A stretch of 64,000 nucleotides of DNA from Eubacteriales bacterium. GTDB taxonomy: Bacteria; Bacillota; Clostridia; Oscillospirales; Oscillospiraceae. Made by a program: the position numbers and the translations under genes. Positions 53,033 to 62,058 of this stretch are shown one piece after another. A model generated the notes under the pieces. It did not search any database, was not told the DNA's origin, and worked only from the letters and a program-made list of their open reading frames with translations. Numbering within the stretch: the first letter of the stretch is position 1; each line of letters begins with the position of its first letter. The stretch is taken from the NCBI GenBank assembly GCA_030529725.1, contig JAUMWI010000004.1, forward strand, positions 1 to 64,000, read 5' to 3'.

Positions 53033-53061
53033 TTGACAAAAATTGATAGTTATGTTATGAT
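53033..53061 (+). promoter_or_regulatory. Promoter of the decarboxylase operon
   Basis: TTGACA, 17 bases, TATGAT, 50 bases before the ATG. A TTATGTTATGAT element overlaps the -10. Confidence 0.8.
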
Positions 53062-53111
53062 AAAAAGAAGAATGATAATGCATTTTTAAATGGCTAAAGG
53101 AGGATGTTTTA

Positions 53112-53843
53112 ATGATCAAACGCGAAGATTGGGGATTTACCAACCCTGTAGTATCTGACCTTTATGGCAAGCCACCTCTGGTTTGGAAGGACATGGATAT
53201 CCATTTGGTCGTGTATGAAACAGACATTGAGAACATTGAGAAAGTAATTCCTGAGCCGCTTGAAGCCAGAACAAATAAGGTGTTTGTTTGGCAGTCTCAT
53301 TTTGACTTGGGTACTACGCAGGGCGCGTTCAGTGAAACGGCGATTTATGTTCAGGTGAAATACAAAGACTACGAGGCCGACTATGAACCGTTCCTCTATG
53401 TTGATAGCCACCTTCCGCTGACAGCAGGCCGAGAGATTTGGGGTTATCAGAAGAAAATGGCAGAGATTGAGATTGTCCCCGAGATGGAAGCAGTGCGTGC
53501 GCAGACAAACCGCCTTGGGCACCAGATCGTAAAGGCACTGGTCGTTCCGCGCTATATTGCTGATATGAATGAGATTCCCTGGAGCCGCGATGGTGTGTTT
53601 TCCCTCAAGTACATTCCCAGCGCCGAGGAAAACGGCGAGCCGCTGCGTCAGCTTGTTCTTACCCCTGGAGAGTTTACAGCGCAGGAGGGGAAGTTCTTTG
53701 GCGGTCCTGCCTCGGTAACCTTTGAACGCAGCGAGATCGATCCGACTTATTTGCTTGAGCCGAAAAAGATTATTGGCGGCTACTATGGCAAGGGAGACCT
53801 GTATCTTCCGTTTGGCAAGATCGTCTGCGACTACAAAGACTGA
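53112..53843 (+). CDS. Acetoacetate decarboxylase-family protein
   Basis: 243 residues, the length of acetoacetate decarboxylase. The Schiff-base Lys region is REIWGYQKKMAEIEI, matching the family GYPKK; the FGGPASVTFE strand and C-terminal FGKIVCDYKD are also typical. No CoA-transferase genes (ctfAB) or solvent genes are near, so acetone formation is unlikely; related members act as aldolase-dehydratases or on other beta-keto or cyclic acids. A strong hairpin separates it from the rest of the operon. Confidence 0.88.
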   Translation: MIKREDWGFTNPVVSDLYGKPPLVWKDMDIHLVVYETDIENIEKVIPEPLEARTNKVFVWQSHFDLGTTQGAFSETAIYVQVKYKDYEADYEPFLYVDSHLPLTAGREIWGYQKKMAEIEIVPEMEAVRAQTNRLGHQIVKALVVPRYIADMNEIPWSRDGVFSLKYIPSAEENGEPLRQLVLTPGEFTAQEGKFFGGPASVTFERSEIDPTYLLEPKKIIGGYYGKGDLYLPFGKIVCDYKD

Positions 53844-53851
53844 TTTTTGCA

Positions 53852-53889
53852 CGGAGGCAGGTGATTCACCTGCCTCCGAATTTTATTTT
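53852..53889 (+). terminator. Hairpin terminator or attenuator after the decarboxylase
   Basis: CGGAGGCAGGTG with its perfect complement around ATT, followed by AATTTTATTTTA. It probably gives the decarboxylase a higher transcript level than the six genes that follow. Confidence 0.78.
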
Positions 53890-53906
53890 AGGAAGGGGTA
53901 CTCGTT

Positions 53907-54845
53907 ATGAACGTCTACCATAAGGCTGAAAAGCCTACATTTTACTTTATTGGTGTTACGACGGGGCAGTCTTCGATTATGAGAGTGTTTCCCAAATGGG
54001 CTGAGTTGCTTGGTCTGGACGCACAGATCAAGGGTATCGATTTTCAGCCGCACTCCCCTGCGGAACAATATAGAGAAGCGGTTGAGTTTCTGAAAAATGA
54101 TCCTCTGTCGCTCGGTGCACTGGTCACAACACACAAGCTGGATCTTTATCGGGCTTGTAAGGATCAATTTGACGAAATTGATCCCTTCGCAACGATGCTT
54201 GGCGAAGTCAGTTCTCTTTCAAAGAAAGATGGAAAGTTTTGCGCTCACGCAAAAGATCCCATCTCCAGTGGCCTTGCGTTGGAGCATTTTGTCCCCCGGA
54301 ATTACTGGAGCGAGTACGATGGAGATGTGCTGCTCCTCGGCGCCGGTGGAAGCAGCCTGGCTATGACGGTGTATCTCAGTCAGGAAAAATTCGGCGATAA
54401 TGTACCGAAGCATATCATCATCGCCAATCGTAGCCAGCCTCGTCTGGACTCTGCGCAAGAGGTCTTGAAGAGTATCAATCCGGCAGTAAAACTGGACTTT
54501 GTGCTTTCTCCTACTCCTGCGGATAACGATGCACTGCTTTCCACGCTGAAAAAGCACTCTCTCATTGTTAATGCAACGGGCCTTGGCAAGGATGCTCCCG
54601 GCAGTCCCTTGACCGATCAGGCTGTTTTTCCTGAGGACTCCCTTGTTTGGGAGATCAATTACAGAGGAGATCTCCTTTTCAAAAAGCAGGCGGACCAACA
54701 GACGGAAAGCAGACACCTGCACGTCGAAGATGGCTGGAACTACTTTATCCACGGGTGGACACAGGTGATTTCCGAGGTGTTCCATATGCCGATTGAGGGC
54801 GAACTGCTTCAGCGCCTGAGCGACGCTGCGAAACGTCCGCTGTAA
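53907..54845 (+). CDS. Shikimate dehydrogenase-like oxidoreductase
   Basis: 312 residues with the AroE fold. Nucleotide loop LLLGAGGSSLAMTVYL, NATGLG before the cofactor-nicotinamide site, and a C-terminal HGWTQ helix. At the substrate site, VTTHKLD replaces the AroE VTIPHK but keeps the Lys, and AKDPISSG keeps the Asp of NTDxxG. It therefore probably oxidises a cyclic or linear polyhydroxy acid related to quinate or shikimate, not necessarily shikimate. The next gene overlaps or follows closely. Confidence 0.85.
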   Translation: MNVYHKAEKPTFYFIGVTTGQSSIMRVFPKWAELLGLDAQIKGIDFQPHSPAEQYREAVEFLKNDPLSLGALVTTHKLDLYRACKDQFDEIDPFATMLGEVSSLSKKDGKFCAHAKDPISSGLALEHFVPRNYWSEYDGDVLLLGAGGSSLAMTVYLSQEKFGDNVPKHIIIANRSQPRLDSAQEVLKSINPAVKLDFVLSPTPADNDALLSTLKKHSLIVNATGLGKDAPGSPLTDQAVFPEDSLVWEINYRGDLLFKKQADQQTESRHLHVEDGWNYFIHGWTQVISEVFHMPIEGELLQRLSDAAKRPL

Positions 54846-54856
54846 TGGAGGAAGAT

Positions 54857-55441
54857 ATGACAGATAAGTTTAACTGGGACACGGGGTTTGTCCTTGATCT
54901 CGACCTGAAGACAGGATTCTCTGAGAATGCAAAAATCACAAAGCGGCACCTTTCTCAAATGCGAGGTATGTTTCATGATGAGAAAGCGTATCAGGAACGC
55001 ATTATGCAGGGGGATCCGCTGGTCTATGAGTTTTATGAGCTTGGCTGCCCTGAACGAGCTGGCGATATTGCATTTGGTACGACGATTCTTTACCCGGGAA
55101 CGGTGGGTGATGAGTACTTTATGACCAAGGGCCATTTCCACACGGACTTGATGACAGCCGAAATCTACTATACCTTGAGCGGGACGGGGTATATGATGCT
55201 TGAAAACAAGGAAGGCGACTGGCGCGCACTTCCTCTCGCTACGGGACAAGCTGTTTATGTACCTCGAGGCTACGCACACCGCACGATCAATTCCGGCAAT
55301 GATCCACTGATTGTTTTCTTCGCGTTTGATGCAGACGCTGGACACGATTATGGCACAATCGAAACGCGTGGCTATCGTCATCTCATTTTGAAAGGAAACG
55401 ACGGGAAAGATCAGATTGTTCCTAACCCCCGGTGGAACTGA
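54857..55441 (+). CDS. Cupin-type (archaeal-like) glucose-6-phosphate isomerase family protein
   Basis: 194 residues from the ATG after GGAGGAAG. The metal-binding cupin motif reads KGHFHTDLMTAEIYYTLSG, with two His and Glu, and a later His in VPRGYAHRTINSG. This matches cupin phosphoglucose isomerases, unrelated to the usual bacterial Pgi. In a catabolic cluster it may isomerise an aldose and ketose phosphate other than glucose 6-phosphate. Confidence 0.87.
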   Translation: MTDKFNWDTGFVLDLDLKTGFSENAKITKRHLSQMRGMFHDEKAYQERIMQGDPLVYEFYELGCPERAGDIAFGTTILYPGTVGDEYFMTKGHFHTDLMTAEIYYTLSGTGYMMLENKEGDWRALPLATGQAVYVPRGYAHRTINSGNDPLIVFFAFDADAGHDYGTIETRGYRHLILKGNDGKDQIVPNPRWN

Positions 55442-55442
55442 C

Positions 55443-56399
55443 ATGCCTGCTGAAAAGGTTACCACTGTACTGGGGGAAATAAGCCCGGAGGCGCTCGGCT
55501 TTTGCCAAATGCATGAGCATATCATGCTCCGAAAGGGAGTTCCTGCGTCATTAGATCCTGCTCTGATGGCAGATGATATCGAAAAAAGCACACAGGAGCT
55601 CTCGCTGTTCCGCGCTGCAGGCGGCTGCACAGTGGTAGATGCACAGCCGATCGGCTGCGGACGTATGGCAGCAGAGCTTGCCGAGGCTTCTCGCCGTTCC
55701 GGTATTACAGTAATTGCCAGCACAGGCTTTCATGTGCGGCGGTTTTATCCTTTTGAACATTGGTTGTTTGATATGACAGAAACCGACTTGGAAAAGCTGT
55801 TTTGCCGCGAAATAACAGATGGTATGTATGAGAATTGCGATCTGGTCTTTTCGGGAGAGGCTACAAAGCATCGAGCCGGAATTGTTAAAGCGGCTTTAGA
55901 GGGAGGGGGACTTGGTAAGACGGAACGAAAGCTTTTCGCTGCGGCAGCATTTACCGCTCGCTGCTGCAACGTACCGCTGATGATCCATACAGATCGGGAT
56001 TCAAACCCTCTGGAACTCATGGATTATCTCCTCTCTTGCGATTTACCACCGGAGCAGATGATCTTCTGCCATCTGGACAGGACAATGCCAAATGGCAATG
56101 TTGCAAAAACACTGTGCGCTGAGGGAGCCTATTTGGAATATGACACAATAGGACGTTTCAAATACCACAGTGACAAGGAAGAAATCCGGCGTATCGAAGA
56201 GATCCTTGATGCCGGTTGGGTAAAGCGATTGCTGCTTTCTCTTGATACGACAAATCGGAGAATGCTTTCATATGGGGGAGATATTGGCCTGAACTATCTG
56301 CTGCAAACATTTCTCCCAGCTATGCATAACAGTGGAATATCAGAAGCGGTGCTTGAACGCATTATGCGCAAAAACCCAAAAGAAGTTTTTGGAAGTTGA
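55443..56399 (+). CDS. Phosphotriesterase-family metal-dependent hydrolase
   Basis: 318 residues from the ATG just after the cupin stop. HxH is in FCQMHEHIML, the bridging residue region reads FSGEATKHRAGIVKAA, further His in LMIHTDRD and IFCHLDRT, and the last Asp in LLSLDTTNRRM. The metal centre looks complete. Such proteins (PHP/YhfV group) are often lactonases or phospho-sugar lactonases, which fits opening of a sugar lactone in this pathway. Confidence 0.88.
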   Translation: MPAEKVTTVLGEISPEALGFCQMHEHIMLRKGVPASLDPALMADDIEKSTQELSLFRAAGGCTVVDAQPIGCGRMAAELAEASRRSGITVIASTGFHVRRFYPFEHWLFDMTETDLEKLFCREITDGMYENCDLVFSGEATKHRAGIVKAALEGGGLGKTERKLFAAAAFTARCCNVPLMIHTDRDSNPLELMDYLLSCDLPPEQMIFCHLDRTMPNGNVAKTLCAEGAYLEYDTIGRFKYHSDKEEIRRIEEILDAGWVKRLLLSLDTTNRRMLSYGGDIGLNYLLQTFLPAMHNSGISEAVLERIMRKNPKEVFGS

Positions 56400-56431
56400 A
56401 ATGAAAAGATGAAATCTTGCGAGGAAAAGCA

Positions 56432-57394
56432 ATGAAAAAATATAAGGTATTAGCAACTCCGAGATCCTTTGCTGCTACGGACCCTGCGCCAGTTCAACTA
56501 TTGGAGGAAAATGATTGTGAAGTGATCCGCCTTCCGATCAACGGTCACACATTGGAGGAAGATCTGGCGGTGTTTTTGCCGGAGGTAGACGCGATAATCG
56601 CAGGACTTGAGACTTATGATAAAGAGACCCTGTTAAAAGGGAAAAAACTGAAGCTGATCTCAAGATACGGGGTTGGATATGATAAGGTTGATTTGCCTGC
56701 GGCGAGACAACTCGGAATTCTCGTATCCAATACGCCGGGGGCGAACAGTGATTCTGTTGCGGACTTTACCTTTGCTTTAATGCTGAATATGGCACGAAAC
56801 ATTTGCCACATGGATACAGCGGTGCGCGCCGGAAAGCAGGAGAAACCTGTTTCCGGGCTTGAGGTATGGGGGAAAACAATCGGCGTGATTGGGACTGGCC
56901 GCATTGGAAAAGGGGTCGTTCAACGCGCAGCCGGGTTCAATATGAACATTCTTGCAAACGATGCTTATCCGGATCATGCATTTCTGGAACGATTCGGCGG
57001 TCGGTACGTCGATCTTGACAGAATTTACCGTGAAGCGGATTTTATCACCATTCATGCTCCTTTGACCGACACGACAAATAACATGATCAATGAGAGAGTG
57101 CTTTCTATGATGAAGCCAACAGCGGTTTTAATCAATGCTGCTCGCGGCGGTATTGTAGATGAAGCGGCTCTCTACATGGCATTGAAAGAACATCGGATTT
57201 ATGGCGCGGCCCTGGATGCGACGGAAATCGAGCCTGCCTGCGGCAGCCCGCTTGCGCTACTTGATAATTGCATTCTCACTCCTCATGCGGGTGCAGCGAC
57301 TAGAGAGGCAAGCCTTAAAATGGGATTGCTCGCTGCGCAGAATGTGATTGATGTACTTCAGGGGAGGAAGTGCCAATATATTGTGAATGAGTAG
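56432..57394 (+). CDS. D-2-hydroxyacid dehydrogenase
   Basis: 320 residues from the ATG (MKKYKVLATPRSF) after GCGAGG. NAD-binding GVIGTGRIGKGV, catalytic Arg in NAARGGIVDE, Glu in DATEIEP and His in TPHAGAATRE. It resembles 3-phosphoglycerate dehydrogenase-like enzymes but lacks a C-terminal ACT domain. It should oxidise or reduce a 2-hydroxy or 2-keto acid intermediate. Confidence 0.93.
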   Translation: MKKYKVLATPRSFAATDPAPVQLLEENDCEVIRLPINGHTLEEDLAVFLPEVDAIIAGLETYDKETLLKGKKLKLISRYGVGYDKVDLPAARQLGILVSNTPGANSDSVADFTFALMLNMARNICHMDTAVRAGKQEKPVSGLEVWGKTIGVIGTGRIGKGVVQRAAGFNMNILANDAYPDHAFLERFGGRYVDLDRIYREADFITIHAPLTDTTNNMINERVLSMMKPTAVLINAARGGIVDEAALYMALKEHRIYGAALDATEIEPACGSPLALLDNCILTPHAGAATREASLKMGLLAAQNVIDVLQGRKCQYIVNE

Positions 57395-57405
57395 AAGGAG
57401 TTACT

Positions 57406-58050
57406 ATGAGTAAAGTAATGGACATCCTTGAACAGGTTGGTGTGATACCTGTTGTTGTAATCGAAAATGAAAACGATGCCACTCCGCTTATCAAAGCGAT
57501 GAAGGATGGGGGAATTCCTGTTGCAGAGGTTACCCTACGTACCCCTGTGGCTCTTGGAGCAATTCGGCAGGTTGCGGCGCTTGCAGATCCTGATATTGTT
57601 GTCGGTGCAGGTTCTGTAACGACCATCGAGCAATGTCGGGAAGCTGTTCGTGCTGGCGCGCAGTTTATCGTTTCTCCGGGATTCTGTGAGGAAGTGGTCA
57701 AGTTCTGCGTAGAGCATGGAGTTGATGTTATTCCGGGCTGTGTTACGCCTACAGAGATTATTAAGGCTGTGGCCTGCGGAATCAATACAGTCAAGTTCTT
57801 TCCTGCTAATATCTATGGCGGCCTTTCCGCAATGAAGGCACTGAACGGCCCGTTTCCCAGAGTTTCCTTTGTGCCGACCGGCGGGGTCAATGGGGACAAT
57901 CTCAAGGAATACCTGAAAGCCCCATATATTCGCGCAGTGGGTGGAAGTTGGATTTGCAGCAAGAAGGATATCGCAAATGGCGACTTCGATCATATTACCG
58001 CTCTTTGCCGAGCGGCGCGTGAGTCTGTTGATGCGGTAAGAAATGTATAG
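57406..58050 (+). CDS. KDPG/KHG-type aldolase
   Basis: 214 residues. Schiff-base Lys lies in GINTVKFFPANIYGG, the catalytic Glu in VAEVTLRTP, and GCVTPTEI binds pyruvate. It cleaves 2-keto-3-deoxy acid phosphates to pyruvate and an aldehyde, so it probably performs the final cleavage of the island's pathway. Starts 11 bases after the dehydrogenase stop and overlaps the HAD gene by 8 bases. Confidence 0.94.
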   Translation: MSKVMDILEQVGVIPVVVIENENDATPLIKAMKDGGIPVAEVTLRTPVALGAIRQVAALADPDIVVGAGSVTTIEQCREAVRAGAQFIVSPGFCEEVVKFCVEHGVDVIPGCVTPTEIIKAVACGINTVKFFPANIYGGLSAMKALNGPFPRVSFVPTGGVNGDNLKEYLKAPYIRAVGGSWICSKKDIANGDFDHITALCRAARESVDAVRNV

Positions 58051-58729
58051 GCGTGATAGAACATATTTTCCTGCTGACGAGGAAAGAAGGATAAAGCTGA
58101 TTATCTTCGATATGGACGGTGTTCTTTTTGACAGTGAACCGTACCATGCTCGCGCAGAGAAAATGATGCTTAGCCGCTGCGGAATTCACGAGGAACTCGG
58201 AGAGCAGGCAGGCAAATCGCATGCGGATATTTGGACACCTCTGATTGAGCGCTACCAATTGAAGATTTCCCAACCAGAGCTTGAGCGCCAACAGAATGCG
58301 CTGACCATGCAATTGATGCGGGCAGATGCTGTGCCGTTGCACGAAGGACTGAAAGAAGTGTTGAACTTATTGCAGGCCAACGGAATACAAGCGGCGGTTG
58401 CCTCGTCTACCTCAAGCGATATGGTAGAAGAAATGCTCTCGTATTATAGAATACGGGAGATGTTCTGCTGCGTGAAGACAGGGAGTAACGTGAAGCGCAG
58501 GAAACCATATCCGGACATTTATCAGGCGGTATTGCGAGAGTGTTGTGTTGTTGGAGACGAAGCTCTCGCAGTCGAGGATACTGATATAGGAATGAGAGCG
58601 GCTCTTGCCGCCGGTATTCCTTGTCTGGGCTACCGCAACCCAACGTCAGGACAACAGAAATTGGATATGGGCACTGCGACGATTGAGAGAGCAGAGGATA
58701 TTCTTGCCTTTCTTACCGGGATCGCGTGA
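58043..58729 (+). CDS. HAD phosphatase/phosphomutase (beta-phosphoglucomutase-like)
   Basis: 228 residues. Motif I IIFDMDGVLFDSEPYHARAE, Ser/Thr of motif II in AVASSTSSD, Lys in KRRKPYPDIYQ and the acidic motif in AVEDTDIGMRAALAAG. The cap type matches beta-phosphoglucomutase and sugar phosphatases. Last gene of the rightward operon. The ATG overlaps the aldolase stop by 8 bases; a start further inside is possible. Confidence 0.9.
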   Translation: MYRRDRTYFPADEERRIKLIIFDMDGVLFDSEPYHARAEKMMLSRCGIHEELGEQAGKSHADIWTPLIERYQLKISQPELERQQNALTMQLMRADAVPLHEGLKEVLNLLQANGIQAAVASSTSSDMVEEMLSYYRIREMFCCVKTGSNVKRRKPYPDIYQAVLRECCVVGDEALAVEDTDIGMRAALAAGIPCLGYRNPTSGQQKLDMGTATIERAEDILAFLTGIA

Positions 58730-58917
58730 TGTTCAAAACTGTGCGCGAAAGTATTCTTGTTCGGCTGCCGATTTGTATTTTAGTACCTTTGACACAACAA
58801 AAGAATTGGAAATGTTAGGGCAACACCGCATAACAGGCTTATAAAAGGTTCGGTATAGCAGGAGCTGCCAGAATTTATAAAGAAATCTTTTGTTTTCTGT
58901 TTGCGGGGCATCAATGA

Positions 58918-59198
58918 TCAGACTGCCAGACAGGGTCTGTCAGCCAGAATCAGATTTGCCAGCGCAAACATCATATTCAGTTTTGCCGTCTGTTTTCGCA
59001 GCCCTCGGTATCGCGTCTTTCGGTATCGAAGCTGACCTTTGACGACAGCAAAAACGTGTTCTACTTTTGCCCGGACGGATGATTTTTCATGTTCTCTCCA
59101 TTTGAGCTGCCCTTGAGAACGAGTAGATTTCATGGCAATCTGCGAGGGGCGACGGTTGATCTTATAGCGAATTCGTTTTCCGTTTGCGTTCTTTTTTA
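58918..59198 (-). pseudogene. IS5-family transposase, 3' remnant
   Basis: Only the last 93 or so codons remain: KRIRYKINRRPSQIA, then SSVRAKVEHVFAVVKGQLRYRKTRYRGL with the catalytic Glu, and KLNMMFALANLILA. Upstream coding stops where the IS1182-family element begins at 59199. The missing 5' part is not found on the far side of that element, so it was deleted rather than split. Confidence 0.85.
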
Positions 59199-60663
59199 GG
59201 ATCTGTTGACAAAGTGGCGCGCAAATCCTTTCTGTGGTATGAATAGTTATAGGAGGGATGCAGCATGATGGGACGCCAAAGCAGACAAACGGCAATGCTT
59301 TTCGTAGATATAGAGTCACTGATTCCAGAAACCCACCTGCTGCGGAAGATCGAGCGGATGGTATCCTTTGATTTCATCTATGATCTTCTGGCGCCATATT
59401 ATCCGGCAAACAGGCCGTCCATCTGTCGACCCTGTCAGTATGTTCAAAATGCTCTTGATCGGATACCTGTATGGCATCAAATCAGAGCGGCGGTTGGTGG
59501 AGGAGGTTCAGCTCAACATCGCCTACCGGTGGTTTTGCGGATTTGAACTGGATGACACGATCCCAAATCACTCCACATTCAGTAAGACCAGAACACGAAA
59601 ATGGCAGCAAAGCGATCTCTTTCAGAAAGCCTTCTATGAAATAGTCAAGCAATGCATAGACAGCGGGCAGATCGACGGAGAAGCTATGGCTGCGGATGGA
59701 AGCTACATTCCGGCCAACGTATCAAGAGAAAGCTGGATCAATGTAGAAATAGAAGTTGAACAGAGTATGCAAAGCTATCTCGATTCTTTGGATGAAGAGC
59801 TTTCCAATCAGCCGGGCTTCAAAAAGCCGCCAACAAAAATTGTACGGAAGTGCCATACCACCAGCCAAACAGATCCAGACAGCGGTTATATCAATCACGG
59901 CAGCAAACGCGGCATCGGGTATCTGATGGAAGCAACTGTGGACTGCAAACACGGCATTTTAACAGGCGTTGATGTATATCCTGCCAATGAGAAGGAAAGT
60001 CTTCTGATCTTGCGGCATTTGGAACGGCAAATCAATCTTGGTATCCCAATGAGCCGGCTTGCTCTGGATCGCGGATATGAGACGGGCGCTGTTCACCGAG
60101 GGCTGGAGCTTCTGGGCATTACCGGATATATCCCCGCAATTCAGTTCTCCAATCCACCTGAGAAATATGGATTCTCCTACGATCCACAGCTCGATGCATT
60201 CATCTGTCCGGAAGGAGTTCCTCTTACATACCACAGGCTAAATTGCAGCAAATCGACGGGCAAATATCTGCGTTGCTACCAAGTCGAGGGTGATTTCTGT
60301 ATGCGCTGTCCAAAACGGTCGAGCTGTTTTGACAAGGCTGGAATTCGGCGCAGAGTGCTGGCCAGCAGTTGCTATCCGGCATTTTTCAGAGGGCATCAGC
60401 GCGTGGGAACTCCAGAATACCTGGCCATGATGCGGCTTCGTAAAATCTGGGCCGAGGGCAGCTTCTCCGTCTTGAAACGGGAACACTGTATTTCAAGGAT
60501 TCGAAAAAGGGGCATTCTTGCAGCTACGGAAGAATGCCTCCTTGCCGCCATGGCCCTAAACCTCAAGAGGATGGTAAATACCATCTTTCGCTATTTCCAA
60601 ATTTACTGTTCTGCTGGAACTACTGTGGGTTCCAGCAGAATTTTTGCTTTTGTCAACAGGTCC
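59199..60663 (+). mobile_element. IS1182-family insertion sequence
   Basis: 1,465 bases bounded by inverted repeats GGATCTGTTGACAAA (left) and, inverted, GGACCTGTTGACAAA (right), 14 of 15 identical. A perfect hairpin CTGCTGGAAC/GTTCCAGCAG (60611-60638) lies near the right end. No target duplication is visible, because the left flank is an IS5 remnant and the right flank is the end of an IS256-family element. Confidence 0.85.
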
Positions 60664-60693
60664 GATAAATTGCGCAAAAAGAAAAAAGCATAA
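59265..60693 (+). pseudogene. IS1182-family transposase, frameshifted
   Basis: The first frame (MMGRQSRQTAMLFVDIESLI...) runs to PANRPSI; homology continues one frame over at VDPVSMFKMLLIGYLYGIKS from 59425. One extra base, probably T59424, explains it. The DDE residues are present in the second part: MAADGSYIPA, LALDRGYETG, and WAEGSFSVLKRE. The frame also reads through the right inverted repeat and stops 30 bases into the neighbouring element. A start at 59368 alone would lack the first 53 residues. Confidence 0.85.
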
Positions 60694-61996
60694 AAGAAGA
60701 CATAGCTTGCAGGCTCTAGTAGAATGAAGTTACCACACAAACATTCGAAAGGAGCAAGCAAACTATGTCCGAGAAAATTGTACAGCTAAACGAGGAAGTA
60801 ATCAAGGGCCAAATCAAGGAATTGGTTCGCGGCAGCGTGGAGGAAACCCTGAACGAGCTGCTGGAGAAGGAGTCGGAGTCGCTGACGCAGGCGGCCCGCT
60901 ATGAGCGCAGCGAGGCCCGTCAGGGCTACCGCAGCGGCCACTATGACCGCAACCTTACTACCACCTCCGGCGACGTCACGCTTCACATGCCGCGGCTCAA
61001 GGGCGTATCCTTCGAGACTGCCATCATCGAGCGGTATCGCCGTCGGGAAAGCAGCGTGGAGGAGGCCCTCATCGAGATGTACCTGGCGGGTGTCTCCGTG
61101 CGCCGTGTGGAGGACATCACGGAGGCACTGTGGGGCAGCAAGGTCTCGCCCGCCACCATCAGCGAGCTGAACAAGAAAGCCTACGTCCACATCGAGGCCT
61201 GGCGCAACCGCCCGTTACAGGGCGGGCGCTATCCATACGTCTACGTGGATGGCATCTACCTGCGCCGCAACTGGGGCGGAGAGTATGAAAATGTTTCTGT
61301 TTTGGTGGCGATCGCCGTGAATGAGGACGGTTTTCGTGAGGTTTTGGGAGCCGCCGAGGGCATGAAGGAGGACTAGGCCAGCTGGGTCAGTTTCTTCCAA
61401 TGGCTTCGTGGACGCGGCTTGGACGGCGTGAAGCTCATCGTCGGCGGCAAGTGCATGGGGATGCTGGAGGCCGTGGGCGAGGTGTTCCCGGACGCCAAAT
61501 ATCAGCGCTGCACGGTGCATTTCTACCGCAACGTTTTCTCCGTTGTGCCAAAATCCAAGGTCAAAATTGTGGCAAAAATGCTCAAGGCGATCCACGCCCA
61601 AGAGAGCAAAAAGGCATCCCGCGAGAAGGCGAAGGCCGTGGTCGCCGAGCTGCGCGCCATGAAACTGAAGGAAGCTGCCAAGAAAGTCGAGGACGGCATC
61701 GAGGAGACGCTGACCTACTGTGACTTCCCCAGCGAGCATTGGACGCGCATCCGTACCAACAACGCGATCGAGCGGCTGAACCGGGAAATCCGCCGCCGAA
61801 CCCGCGTGGTGGGGACGTTCCCGGACGGCAACTCCGCCCTGATGCTGGTCTGCGCGAGGCTGCGTCATGTGGCGGGCACCCAGTGGGGCAACAAGAAATA
61901 CATGAACATGAAGCATTTGGAGGCGGTCATGGACGACGCCTCTATTGCCGGCTGACTTCATTCAGCCGGAGCCTGCAAACAATTTTGCGCATAAAT
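60664..61996 (+). mobile_element. IS256-family insertion sequence
   Basis: About 1,333 bases. The two ends share TGCGCAAAA (left at 60671-60679, right inverted at 61982-61990) and a subterminal TTGCAGGCTC followed by GAATGAAGT, in inverted orientation. The left end starts at the base after the IS1182 repeat, so one element inserted exactly at, or trimmed, the other. Confidence 0.8.
60765..61955 (+). pseudogene. IS256-family transposase with amber codon and lost catalytic Asp
   Basis: The frame from ATG 60765 runs 203 codons to TAG (61374-61376) and continues in frame to 61955. Relatives have Lys at the stop (EDKASWVSFFQWL), so AAG to TAG is the likely change. The first Asp is in YVDGIYLRRNWGG and the Glu in NNAIERLNREIRRR, but the second Asp, expected in VxDKCLGM, reads VGGKCMGM, a Gly. 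Intact proteins have about 400 residues, as here. The copy should be inactive twice over. Confidence 0.87.
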
Positions 61997-62058
61997 CTGG
62001 ACGGGACCAGAAGAAAACGCCGCATAACTCTTGATACTATCAAAAACCGAAAGATCTT

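Noticed and set aside
59185..60680. Target-site duplication for the IS1182-family element
   Set aside because: Left and right flanks do not share a direct repeat; the flanks are other IS remnants, so the duplication is lost or never existed here.
38650..61376. Amber codons in two transposases as evidence for TAG recoding (pyrrolysine or suppressor)
   Set aside because: TAG is used as an ordinary stop in the window (for example the 2-hydroxyacid dehydrogenase and KDPG aldolase genes), no downstream stem-loop or tRNA-Pyl is seen, and the IS256 copy also lost a catalytic residue. Simple inactivation is enough.
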